IMG/VR virus record: IMGVR_UViG_3300023240_000135
Coordinates: 1-21,902 of that record
DNA length: 21,902 bases
Strand: one strand, 5' to 3'
DNA from: a virus
Part shown: in pieces, positions 1 to 8,800 of the stretch
Layout: the number at the start of each line of letters is the position of its first letter
How positions within the stretch are numbered: the stretch's first letter is position 1
The notes under the pieces: model-generated
Database searches by the model: none
What the model was told of the DNA's origin: nothing
The model's input: the letters and a program-made list of their open reading frames with translations, nothing else
Made by a program: the position numbers and the translations under genes

Positions 1-2
1 TT

Positions 3-617
3 GACCTTGAAGATATGTCAGAAGACGACCTTAAATCATTTATCGAAGATGTAATCGAAGATATGGTAGCAGCCGGTGAGTTAGGACCTGGAGAAGAAAT
101 GGAAGTTAAAGATGATAGTATGGATGTGGATATGGATTCGGAAGATGATATAGATATTGACGTTGAAGATGATATAACTGTAGATGAAAATGCTCGTACA
201 GATGCTGAAGAGGAAGGTTATAAAGATGGTATGGAAGATGAGAAAGAAGATTTAAGTAAAGATTTAAAAGAAGCAATGGAAACGGTTGCAATTTTAAGAT
301 CAGAGCTTAATGAAATTAACTTACTAAATGCCAAATTACTTTACACAAATAAAGTATTCCGTGCTAAAAATTTATCTGAAAGTCAAAAAGTTAAAGTATT
401 AGGTGCTTTTGATAAAGCTACAAATATTAAAGAAGCGAAACTTGTATTTGAAACTATTAATAGTAGTGTTAAATCAAAATTTATTAAACCAATTAGCGAA
501 AGCTTTAAAGGTAGTGCTTCTGCTTCAACATATGTTGCATCAAATACTAAACGCCCCATCCTTGAATCAGATGAGATGGTGGCACGATTCCAAAAATTAG
601 CGGGTATTATCCGTTAA
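3..617 (+). CDS. Prohead core scaffold protein (gp22-like), 5' end outside window
   Basis: Probable internal scaffold on which the capsid shell assembles, then degraded by the prohead protease. The frame is open to the window edge (D-L-E-D precedes the first ATG at 15), and the sequence reads like the middle of a protein, so the true start is probably upstream. Residues about 1-85 from the ATG are extremely acidic (runs of D/E). Residues about 85-160 are predicted helical, rich in L, K and N, with AILRSELNEINLLNAKLLY as the core. The C-terminus ends in ARFQKLAGI, a tail motif I associate with prohead core proteins of marine T4-like phages. Possible cleavage sites of the T4 (L/I)-X-E type include LNE and ISE. 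It sits directly upstream of the capsid gene, as gene 22 does in T4. Family assignment rests on composition, motif and position. Confidence 0.75.
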   Translation, partial: DLEDMSEDDLKSFIEDVIEDMVAAGELGPGEEMEVKDDSMDVDMDSEDDIDIDVEDDITVDENARTDAEEEGYKDGMEDEKEDLSKDLKEAMETVAILRSELNEINLLNAKLLYTNKVFRAKNLSESQKVKVLGAFDKATNIKEAKLVFETINSSVKSKFIKPISESFKGSASASTYVASNTKRPILESDEMVARFQKLAGIIR

Positions 618-660
618 TAGGTAAAAATTAATAAATTAATAAAACAAAAAAAAAATTAAA

Positions 661-2304
661 ATGAGTCAATTAAATTCTTTATTAGAAAGTGCTAATCCTT
701 ATAAGTCATTACAAAGTGATGCTGCAAGATTAGCCAATAAGTGGAGCAAGACAGGATTGTTAGAAGGTATTCCAAACGATACTGACAAGAACAATATGTC
801 TATGATCCTAGAAAATCAAGCTAAACAGCTTGTTGTAGAAACAAGTCAAACTGGAGGTCCTGCAGGAACATCAGGTACATTTACAGCTGGAACAGGTGCT
901 CAGTGGGCAGGTGTTGCTTTACCATTGGTAAGAAAAGTATTTGGTCAAATCGCAGCGAAAGAATTCGTTTCGGTTCAACCAATGAATCTTCCTTCTGGCC
1001 TAGTATTTTATCTAGATTTCCAATATGGTACTACAAAAGCTCCATTCACATCAGGTGATTCTATGTATGGTGATACTGATGGTAATACTCCATTTGGTAA
1101 TGGATCTACAGGTGGTGCTTATGGTGCGGGTCGTTTTGGATACTCTATCAACAACACACAATCTGCAGCTTACACTGTAGCTTCTGCTTCAGTTAACTGG
1201 TATACAGATCTACATGCTGATTCTTCAGTTTCCCAGTCTTATGTAGCGGGTGCCTCAAATCAAATTGTGAAGTTGTCAGTTCCTGTAGGATCTTTACCTA
1301 ACTATGATACAAGAGCAGTAAGAGCATTCTACCTTTCAGGTTCAGCTGCTGTCTTACCAGCTTCTACTACCCAATACCCACAGTTTACTACTGTAAGTGC
1401 TGATAGTACAACAATCGACTTCTTTGTCAGTAGTTCTGTAGTTAAGGGTGGAGCAGTTAAAGTTGAGTATTTACTAGAAACAAAAGACTTCCAAAGAGGT
1501 GATTTTGAAGATAGAAATAATAACTTAAACAACAACAACACACCAATCACAATCCCAGAAATCAACGTTCAAATGTCTTCTGAAGCCATTGTTGCTAAGA
1601 CACGTAAATTGAAAGCTGTTTGGACTCCTGAATTTGCTCAAGATCTTAACGCTTACCATAGTTTAGATGCTGAAGCTGAATTAACTTCTATCATGAGTGA
1701 GTATATCTCATTAGAAATTGATATGGAAATACTTGATATGTTGATCGAATCAGCTTCTGCTGGTACTGAATACTGGAGTGCACAAAACAACTTATCCATA
1801 GCATCAACGGGTGTTGTAAATAGTGATTTAGGTTTTTATAATTCTCAAGGCCAATGGTTCCAAACATTAGGAACTAAGATTCAAAAGTTAAGTAATGTTA
1901 TTCATCAGAAAACTCTTAGAGGTGGTGCTAATTTCTTAGTATGTTCTCCTTCAGTAGCTACTATTTTGGAATCAATTCCGGGATTTGCTAGTACTTCAGA
2001 TGGTGATGCTGCAAAAGCTTCATACGCATTTGGTGTACAGAAATCAGGTACTATTAATAGTAGATATACTGTTTATAAAAACCCTTATATGACTGAAAAT
2101 ACAATCCTTATGGGATTCAGAGGTGGTCAGTTCTTAGAAGCAGGTGCTGTATTTGCCCCATACATTCCTTTAATTATGACTCCATTGGTATACGATCCAG
2201 AAACATTTACTCCACGTAAAGGTTTACTTACTCGTTATGCTAAGAAAGTAGTTAGACCAGAATTTTATGCTAAAATTTTCGTAGAAGGTTTAAATACTCT
2301 ATAG
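661..2304 (+). CDS. 23: Major capsid protein (gp23-like)
   Basis: Forms the hexameric lattice of the icosahedral head (HK97 fold expected). At 547 aa it is close to T4 gp23 (521 aa). The N-terminal 60 residues are polar and helical and end near QAKQLVVE. This matches the gp23 delta region removed by the prohead protease; ILE at residues 49-51 fits the T4 (L/I)-X-E rule and VVE at 58-60 is a looser candidate. The central part contains a Ser/Thr/Gly-rich beta region (about 150-290). The C-terminal half carries conserved-looking capsid text such as RGGANFLVCSPSVATILE and TPRKGLLTRYAKKVVRPEFY. The ATG follows a long A-run (about 646-658) with no Shine-Dalgarno. It is preceded by the scaffold gene and followed by a strong terminator. 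Confidence 0.93.
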   Translation: MSQLNSLLESANPYKSLQSDAARLANKWSKTGLLEGIPNDTDKNNMSMILENQAKQLVVETSQTGGPAGTSGTFTAGTGAQWAGVALPLVRKVFGQIAAKEFVSVQPMNLPSGLVFYLDFQYGTTKAPFTSGDSMYGDTDGNTPFGNGSTGGAYGAGRFGYSINNTQSAAYTVASASVNWYTDLHADSSVSQSYVAGASNQIVKLSVPVGSLPNYDTRAVRAFYLSGSAAVLPASTTQYPQFTTVSADSTTIDFFVSSSVVKGGAVKVEYLLETKDFQRGDFEDRNNNLNNNNTPITIPEINVQMSSEAIVAKTRKLKAVWTPEFAQDLNAYHSLDAEAELTSIMSEYISLEIDMEILDMLIESASAGTEYWSAQNNLSIASTGVVNSDLGFYNSQGQWFQTLGTKIQKLSNVIHQKTLRGGANFLVCSPSVATILESIPGFASTSDGDAAKASYAFGVQKSGTINSRYTVYKNPYMTENTILMGFRGGQFLEAGAVFAPYIPLIMTPLVYDPETFTPRKGLLTRYAKKVVRPEFYAKIFVEGLNTL

Positions 2305-2335
2305 TATTAATTAACTACAAAGGTTAAATAATAAG

Positions 2336-2362
2336 AAGGGACGCATTTTGCGTCCCTTTTTT
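2336..2362 (+). terminator. Rho-independent terminator after the capsid gene
   Basis: Perfect 8-bp stem GGGACGCA / TGCGTCCC (2338-2345 and 2349-2356) with a TTT loop, followed by six T residues; two flanking A-T pairs can extend it. It lies about 30 nt past the capsid stop codon and should end the highly expressed capsid transcript. Confidence 0.93.
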
Positions 2363-2555
2363 ATAGGGGTATATATTATACTTTATTATTATTAATTAGT
2401 GGGTTAACGCTATATATAAACGTATAAATTCCACAAGTACCACACATTGATACCACATCATGCTATTTACATACACCTAAAGATTATACGCTTACATACA
2501 AGGTACTTCCGGAAGTAGTGGGAGAGTCAAAACGTAATTATAAAGCATATATATT
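2363..2555. other. Gene-free interval between two terminators
   Basis: I see no credible ORF or tRNA in these ~190 nt. They contain AT-rich, promoter-like stretches (TATATATAAACGTATAAATT near 2411-2430), two TACCACA words 13 nt apart (2438 and 2451), and a 14-bp palindrome. A second terminator follows at once, although no coding gene lies between the two. This suggests either a short non-coding transcript or a spacer insulating the capsid transcript from the neck genes. Confidence 0.5.
2504..2517. repeat. 14-bp perfect palindrome
   Basis: TACTTCCGGAAGTA is its own reverse complement. It is GC-richer than its surroundings and stands alone in the non-coding interval. It could be a protein binding site or a small RNA hairpin; the sequence alone does not say which. 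Confidence 0.6.
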
Positions 2556-2586
2556 GGGGTGATTTCTAAACGGAACCACCCCTTTT
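2556..2586 (+). terminator. Second terminator-like hairpin
   Basis: GGGGTG (2556-2561) pairs with CACCCC (2577-2582). After one A-C mismatch an inner TTTC/GGAA stem continues to a five-base loop. TTTT follows, merging into the promoter-like word of the next gene. Confidence 0.72.
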
Positions 2587-2589
2587 GTA

Positions 2590-2598
2590 TATTTATAA
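2590..2598 (+). promoter_or_regulatory. Late-promoter-like box TATTTATAA
   Basis: One copy of a word repeated before many genes here. It ends 10 nt before the ATG at 2609. If it is a -10 element, transcription would start only a few bases before the start codon. Confidence 0.55.
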
Positions 2599-2608
2599 CA
2601 AAAATAAC

Positions 2609-3070
2609 ATGGCATCTATATTAACCCCAACAGTATTCCAAATCAAAATTAAGGAAGAACATATAGTTAAGGGTATTAAAACACTTAATGAAACATATTT
2701 CTCAGTAAATAATGTAACTAATGTGGATAGAAGAATTATAACAATTCCCCCTACAACATCTATTGACTTGATAAATGTAAACGGTGTAAACCCAGGCGCA
2801 GGAACATTTCCTTCAAGTAGTATAAAATACGTTAGAATTTCTAATCTAGATACATCATCATCTCTATCAGTATCATTCACATCATCTGATGTAGGTAGTG
2901 GTCCTTCTTATTGGAGTATGGAATGTCTTCCAACTTCATCATTGATGTTTTCAAGTACCAAAGTTACAGGAAGTAATTTTAATGGGACATTTAATAATGA
3001 TATAACAAACATTGCTGTATATTCTCTAAGTTCAAGTTTAGATGTAGAGTATGTAGTAGTTAATGCATAA
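2609..3070 (+). CDS. Small beta-rich putative virion protein, function unknown
   Basis: A 153-residue protein with no recognised enzymatic motif, no signal peptide and no membrane segment. It is rich in S, T, V and I in alternating patterns (for example SSSIKYVRISNLDTSSSLSV), which suggests a beta-sandwich. Its place between capsid and neck genes fits a head decoration or neck-associated component, but that is inference. Start choice: a TTG at 2585 would add eight residues (MYIYNKNN), but that stretch is the end of the terminator plus the promoter-like box, so ATG 2609 (MASILTPTVF) is preferred. The upstream sequence is A-rich without Shine-Dalgarno. The next gene follows after 11 nt. Confidence 0.75.
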   Translation: MASILTPTVFQIKIKEEHIVKGIKTLNETYFSVNNVTNVDRRIITIPPTTSIDLINVNGVNPGAGTFPSSSIKYVRISNLDTSSSLSVSFTSSDVGSGPSYWSMECLPTSSLMFSSTKVTGSNFNGTFNNDITNIAVYSLSSSLDVEYVVVNA

Positions 3071-3081
3071 CATATAAAAAT

Positions 3082-4239
3082 ATGGCAAATATACAAATAT
3101 ACCCAGGATCTAGTTCATTTACCCCAGGTGATACACCTTTTGGGTTTTATGATAATGATTTAGAATTTCAAGCTGATGCCAATAAATTTACAACTTTTGC
3201 CTCACGTCGTCTAGGTTACCCTATTGTAGATGTTGAACTTCAAGACCTAAATTTTTATGCAGCCTTTGAAGAAGCAGTTACAGTTTATGGAAATGAGATA
3301 TATGCTTATAAAATTAGAGAAAATTATTTAACTTTAGAAGGAGCAGATAGTACTACTGATGTTAATAATGTTATAATTACCCCCAACTTAGGTAGAATTA
3401 TAGCAATATCAAAACAGTATGGGGTTGAAGCGGGAACGGGTGGTAATGTAGATTGGCATAAAGGTTCAATTGCATTGACAGAATCTATTCAAGATTATAA
3501 TTTAGAGGAATGGGCTGAAGTAAACATCCCACATTATAGAGGTCATGATATAGAAATTATGAGAGTATTTTACGAAGCACCACCTGCTATGTTAAGATTT
3601 TTTGACCCCTATGCAGGTACAGGAACAGGTACCATGGATATGATGGATTCATTTGGTTGGGAAAACTACTCACCAGCCGGGGTAAATTTCATGTTAATGC
3701 CTATTAATTATGATTTACAAGTAATTCAACAAATAGAATTTAATGATATGATTAGAAGAGCTAATTACTCTTTTGAAATGCATAACAACCATTTAAAAAT
3801 ATTCCCAATACCCGATGGAAGACCTACTTCTATGAAATTTGAATATATATTAAACTCAGAAAGATCATCAGCTTCGTTTGAAAATGGAAACGGGAGAATA
3901 ACCCAAATATCAGAGGTTCCCTATACTAATCCAGTTTATAGTAAAATTAACTCTATAGGTAGAAGTTGGATATTTGAATATGCTTTGGCACTGTGTAAAG
4001 AAATGTTAGGATATGTTCGTGGTAAATATCAATCAGTACCAATCCCTGGGGATACAGTTACTTTAAATCAAGCAGATTTAATATCAGCTGCAACTAATGA
4101 AAAAGAAAAACTAATTGATAGGTTAAGAACTTATCTTGATGATACTTCAAGGGAAAAGTTATTAGAAAGAAGAGCTACTGAGGGTGACTTTTTAGAAAAA
4201 GAACTAAGCAAAAGTCCATTTCCAATTTATATAGGATAA
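3082..4239 (+). CDS. 13: Neck protein (gp13-like head completion)
   Basis: Likely builds the neck connecting the portal to the tail after DNA packaging. At 385 aa it is somewhat longer than T4 gp13 (about 309). The N-terminal third carries the most family-like text: FGFYDNDLEFQADANKF, then ASRRLGYPIVDVELQDLNFY and AAFEEAVTVYGNEIYAYK, where a helical segment would pack against the portal. A middle beta region follows, and a basic helical C-terminus (NEKEKLIDRLRTYLDDTSRE). Identity is supported by its immediate neighbours, the gp14-like and gp15-like genes, in T4 order; the next gene starts 2 nt after this stop. The family call comes from remembered motif similarity and synteny, not an alignment. 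Confidence 0.72.
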   Translation: MANIQIYPGSSSFTPGDTPFGFYDNDLEFQADANKFTTFASRRLGYPIVDVELQDLNFYAAFEEAVTVYGNEIYAYKIRENYLTLEGADSTTDVNNVIITPNLGRIIAISKQYGVEAGTGGNVDWHKGSIALTESIQDYNLEEWAEVNIPHYRGHDIEIMRVFYEAPPAMLRFFDPYAGTGTGTMDMMDSFGWENYSPAGVNFMLMPINYDLQVIQQIEFNDMIRRANYSFEMHNNHLKIFPIPDGRPTSMKFEYILNSERSSASFENGNGRITQISEVPYTNPVYSKINSIGRSWIFEYALALCKEMLGYVRGKYQSVPIPGDTVTLNQADLISAATNEKEKLIDRLRTYLDDTSREKLLERRATEGDFLEKELSKSPFPIYIG

Positions 4240-4241
4240 TT

Positions 4242-4826
4242 ATGTGCGCACTTTTTGGATCTGCAAGAGATATAAGTTTATTTAGACACGTTAATCGAGA
4301 ATTGATGGCTGATATCATCACCCAACAATGTTCTTTTTACAAATATAAATTAGAAGAAACAAAAGTAAATATTTACGGAGAGGCCTCTGGGGGGAAATAT
4401 TATATGGGTCCTGTATTATTAAACTGTTTAATAGAAAGAAAAGCCCAAGAATACCCAGAAACCGATTTAGGTACAGATTTTACTTGGGGGGCTACATTTA
4501 AGTTCTTAAGAGATGATTTACTAGATAAGATGGAGGATTTTAACAAGAATTTCAACCCTACAAACTATCAATATGGGGCCAATTTGGTTCCTGAAGTGGG
4601 TGATATAATAATGTATCAAGATGGATATTATGAAATAGATAATACTAACGCTAACCAATATTTTATGGGGAAAAACCCAGATTACCCAAATAATACCAAC
4701 CCACTCAATCCAGGGTTAGAAGATTTTGGGTCTTCAATTTCAATTATTGTTGAAACACATTATGTACCTAGTGATAAAGTAGGAATTACACAATCAAGAT
4801 TATATACTGGAAACAATGGCGAATAA
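4242..4826 (+). CDS. 14: Neck protein (gp14-like)
   Basis: Second neck/head-completion protein, expected to form a ring under gp13 where tails attach. At 194 aa it is shorter than T4 gp14 (256 aa). The N-terminus has the characteristic FRHVNRELMADIITQQ, followed by YKYKLEETKVNIYGEASG and GPVLLNCLIERK. The second half includes EVGDIIMYQDGYYEIDN and an IIVETHYVPSDKVGI strand near the end. A possible weak Shine-Dalgarno (AGGA) lies a few bases before the ATG, exceptional in this window. The gene begins 2 nt after gp13 and its last 11 nt overlap the gp15-like start, so translational coupling is likely. Confidence 0.82.
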   Translation: MCALFGSARDISLFRHVNRELMADIITQQCSFYKYKLEETKVNIYGEASGGKYYMGPVLLNCLIERKAQEYPETDLGTDFTWGATFKFLRDDLLDKMEDFNKNFNPTNYQYGANLVPEVGDIIMYQDGYYEIDNTNANQYFMGKNPDYPNNTNPLNPGLEDFGSSISIIVETHYVPSDKVGITQSRLYTGNNGE

Positions 4827-5775
4827 AGGAAAAACACCAATACCAAAGACCCAAAGAGAAATAAGTATCTCACAACAGCAACCCTATAATCCACCTTCGG
4901 GTGCCTCTGGGTTTGCTGAAACTGGGAACCCAAACCAAACACCAGAATTTAATAGGGGGGGGCAGGTATCCTTTAGAGATGACACTACAAAACCCTTTAC
5001 CTTAGGTTTTAAAGAAATTGATGAAGCTATAGCTTATTATATGAACAATGTCATTAAACCTACAGTCCAGCAAAATGGTGTGGTACAAAGAGTACCATTT
5101 ATTTACGGTTCACCTGAAAGGTGGAAACAAGTTCAAAAGGATGGTTATTATAGGGATAAAAAAGGTAAAATTATGTTACCCTTAATTACATTTAAACGTA
5201 ATAATGTTGAGAAGATAAGAAGTGTCTCCAATAAATTAGATGCTAATCATCCTAATAATGTGGCCGTTTGGCAAAAGAGTTATTCTGTAAATAATGCTTA
5301 TGATAATTTCGGAATATTAAATAATAGACGCCCTGAAAAAGTAAACTACGCAGTAGTAGTCCCCGATTATGTTAATATAACTTATGATTTTATAGTTTCT
5401 ACATATTACGTAGAACAATTAAATAAGATAATTGAAGCTATTAACTATGCCTCTGATTCGTATTGGGGAGATCCCGAAAGATTTAAATTTAGAGCTAGAA
5501 TTGATAACTTCTCAACACCCGTAGAACTTCCATCACAAGGGGAGAGAGTAGTTAAATCAACTTTTACCTTAAAATTGTATGGGTATCTAGTTCCTGATAA
5601 TATACAAAAACAACTTTCATCATTGAAAAGATTTTCAAGTAAAACAAAAATTATTTTCAATATGGAAACTACTTCAAATTTAGAGGGTATAAATAATACA
5701 TTATCCCACTCAACCACAACAACCCAAATTAAAAGCGATGATAGTTTTACAGATTTTATCGAACCATCTTTATAA
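4816..5775 (+). CDS. 15: Tail terminator / proximal sheath stabiliser (gp15-like)
   Basis: In T4, gp15 caps the tail tube and sheath and joins the tail to the head. At 319 aa this is longer than T4 gp15 (272 aa), mainly because of an N-terminal disordered, Q/P/G/S-rich extension of about 60 residues. Landmarks line up with T4 gp15 as I remember it: VPFIYGSPERW corresponds to the VPITYASKEHF region. The section NYAVVVPDYVNITYDFIVST, then EQLNKIIEAINYASDSYWG, matches the ligand-free beta-alpha core. TFTLKLYGYLVPD near residue 250 matches the T4 strand ending in GWMYP. It overlaps the gp14 gene by 11 nt and is the last gene before the fibre. Confidence 0.75.
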   Translation: MANKGKTPIPKTQREISISQQQPYNPPSGASGFAETGNPNQTPEFNRGGQVSFRDDTTKPFTLGFKEIDEAIAYYMNNVIKPTVQQNGVVQRVPFIYGSPERWKQVQKDGYYRDKKGKIMLPLITFKRNNVEKIRSVSNKLDANHPNNVAVWQKSYSVNNAYDNFGILNNRRPEKVNYAVVVPDYVNITYDFIVSTYYVEQLNKIIEAINYASDSYWGDPERFKFRARIDNFSTPVELPSQGERVVKSTFTLKLYGYLVPDNIQKQLSSLKRFSSKTKIIFNMETTSNLEGINNTLSHSTTTTQIKSDDSFTDFIEPSL

Positions 5776-5790
5776 TATAAGGTTTTATAA

Positions 5791-5799
5791 TATTTATAA
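5791..5799 (+). promoter_or_regulatory. Late-promoter-like box TATTTATAA before the fibre gene
   Basis: Exact copy of the box at 2590, with the same 10-nt distance to the ATG. The following AAACAAAA is also shared with the copy at 13957. Confidence 0.6.
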
Positions 5800-5809
5800 A
5801 CAAAACTAG

Positions 5810-8800
5810 ATGGGGATTATATTAAGACAAGATAAAGGCTCAGAATTAACCTTTACGGATGTAGATGGCAATTTCCAATCACTCTACTACTCTAGCTCTC
5901 TGGATGGATCTATTCTTACATTCCATTTCCCCAGTAGTAGTGTTACCCATAGTGTAGAGATAGGAGAAACAGGATTCCCATTCACAGGATCAGCCCAAAT
6001 CACAGGATCATATGGTGGGGGTTTTGCTGTAACAGGTAGCAGTACATTTGATATAAGTGGTAACGGTGATGAGTTTTCAATAAAATCAGCACCTATTCAA
6101 GATTTTCCATTTTTATTAACATATGCTACGGGATCAGGTAAAATAGGATACGTTAAAATATCAAGTGGAACTAGTGGTACAGCGAGTACATCAGGTCGAA
6201 GCCTTACATCTGGTACATCTGGTACATCGGGTGTAGCAGGATCCACAGGTGAATCTGGCACAACTGGTGAGGGTGGCACTTCAGGAGCAACCGGTACTTC
6301 AGGTACTTCAGGTACAACGGGATCAAAGGGTACATCAGGATTAACACTTGGTACTTCAGGTACCTCAGGTGTAGGTGGCACTTCAGGTACCTCTGGTTTA
6401 TCAGGTACAAGTGGGTTAAGCTCTTCATCAGGAACAAACGGTTCCTCAGGTACAGTAGGTTCTTCAGGAAACGCAGGACAATCAGGCTTAAGTAATACAG
6501 CGGGTACATCTGGAACATCTGGAACATCTGGAGTCGATAGTACTTCAGGGGAAGCAGGTACTGCTGGTTCATCTAACATATCAAATACTTCCGGAACCTC
6601 CGGATCAAATGGTACCTCAGGCTCAAGCGGTACAAATGGTACTTCAGGTGAAGTAGGCTCAAACGGAAATGCAGGGCAATCAGGTTTAAGCAATACAACA
6701 GGAACCTCAGGCTCAAGTGGCTCAAATGGTTCTTCAGGAGAAGCAGGTGCAAGTGCCTTAAGCTCTTCCTCAGGCTCAAGCGGTACAAATGGTTCTTCAG
6801 GTGCAACAGGCTCGAACGGAAATGCAGGTCAATCAGGTTTAAGTAATACAACAGGAACCTCAGGCTCTTCAGGAGTAGATGGTACTTCAGGAGAAGCAGG
6901 AACATCAGGTTCATCAAATACCTCAGGTTCCTCAGGTACAGTGGGTTCATCAGGTGAGAGTGGTACTTCAGGATCAACCGGTAGTTCAGGTACTTCAGGT
7001 GCAACAGGCTCAAACGGGAATGCAGGTCAATCAGGTTTAAGTAATACAACAGGAACCTCAGGCTCTTCAGGAGTAGATGGTACTTCAGGAGAAGCAGGTG
7101 CAAGTGCTCTAAGTAATAGTAGCGGTTCAAGCGGTACAAATGGTACTTCAGGTGCAACAGGCTCAAACGGGAATGCAGGTCAATCAGGTTTAAGTAATAC
7201 AACAGGAACCTCAGGCTCTTCAGGAGTAGATGGTACTTCAGGAGAAGCAGGTGCAAGTGCTCTAAGTAATAGTAGCGGTTCAACAGGTTCAAATGGTACT
7301 TCAGGAGAGGCCGGAGAAGCAGGGGCAAGTGCCCTAAGTTCAACCTCAGGCTCAAGCGGTACAAACGGTTCTTCAGGAGAGGTAGGAGAAGCAGGTGCAA
7401 GTGCTCTAAGTTCAACCTCAGGCTCAAGTGGCTCAAATGGTTCTTCAGGAGAGGTAGGAGAAGCAGGTGCAAGTGCTCTAAGTGCAACCTCAGGCTCAAG
7501 TGGCTCAAATGGTACTTCAGGTGCAACAGGCTCAAACGGAAATGCAGGTCAATCAGGCTTAAGCAATACAACAGGAACCTCAGGCTCTTCAGGAGTAGAT
7601 GGTACTTCAGGAGAAGCAGGTGCAAGTGCCTTGAGTAATAGTAGCGGATCAACAGGTTCAAATGGTACTTCAGGAGAGGCCGGAGAAGCAGGGGCAAGTG
7701 CCCTAAGTTCAACCTCAGGCTCAAGCGGTACAAATGGTACTTCAGGAGAGGTAGGAGAAGCAGGTGCAAGTGCCTTAAGTAATAGTAGTGGATCAACAGG
7801 CTCAAATGGTTCTTCAGGAGAGGTAGGAGAAGCAGGTGCAAGTGCTCTAAGTTCAACCTCAGGTTCAAGCGGTACAAACGGTTCTTCAGGAGAGGTAGGA
7901 GAAGCAGGGGCAAGTGCCTTAAGTAATAGTAGTGGATCAACAGGCTCAAGTGGTACTTCAGGTGAGGTAGGAGAAGCAGGGGCAAGTGCCTTAAGTAATA
8001 GTAGCGGATCAACAGGTTCAAGCGGTACTTCAGGTGCAACAGGCTCAAACGGAAATGCAGGTCAATCAGGCTTAAGCAATACAACAGGAACCTCAGGCTC
8101 TTCAGGAGTAGATGGTACTTCAGGAGAAGCAGGAACATCAGGTGCAAGTGCCTTAAGTAATAGTAGTGGATCAACAGGCTCAAGTGGTACTTCAGGTGAA
8201 GCAGGCGAAGCAGGGGCAAGTGCCTTAAGTTCAACCTCAGGCTCAAGTGGTACAAATGGTACTTCAGGAGAGGTAGGAGAAGCAGGTGCAAGTGCCTTAA
8301 GTAATAGTAGCGGATCAACAGGCTCAAGCGGTACTTCAGGTGAGGTAGGAGAAGCAGGTGCAAGTGCTCTAAGTTCAACCTCAGGTTCAAGCGGTACAAA
8401 TGGCACTTCAGGTGAAGTAGGTGAAGCAGGTGCAAGTGCCTTAAGTAATAGTAGTGGATCAACAGGCTCAAATGGTTCCTCAGGTGAGGTAGGCGAAGCA
8501 GGTGCAAGTGCTCTAAGTAATAGTAGTGGATCAACAGGCTCAAATGGTTCTTCAGGTGAGGTAGGAGAAGCAGGGGCAAGTGCCTTAAGTTCAACCTCAG
8601 GTTCAAGTGGTACAAATGGTACTTCCGGTGAAGTAGGTGAAGCAGGTGCAAGTGCCTTAAGTAATAGTAGTGGATCAACAGGCTCAAATGGTTCCTCAGG
8701 TGAAGTAGGTGAAGCAGGGGCAAGTGCCTTAAGTTCAACCTCAGGTTCAAGTGGCTCAAATGGTACTTCAGGTGAAGTAGGTGAAGCAGGTGTAAGTGCC

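Noticed and set aside
2363-2555. tRNA gene in the intergenic interval
   Set aside because: No cloverleaf with acceptor stem, anticodon loop and T-loop could be assembled.
2590-2598. T4 late promoter TATAAATA reading leftwards (the reverse complement of TATTTATA)
   Set aside because: All copies stand just upstream of + strand genes and no - strand gene exists to be transcribed, so the + orientation is more sensible.
2585-2608. TTG start extending the small virion protein by eight residues
   Set aside because: The segment is occupied by the end of a terminator and the promoter-like box; ATG 2609 has the A-rich leader seen before other genes.
6097-6693. Other - strand frames opposite the fibre with P-E-V-P-type repeats
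   Set aside because: Mirror images of the Gly-X-Y coding repeat; composition follows from the sense strand.
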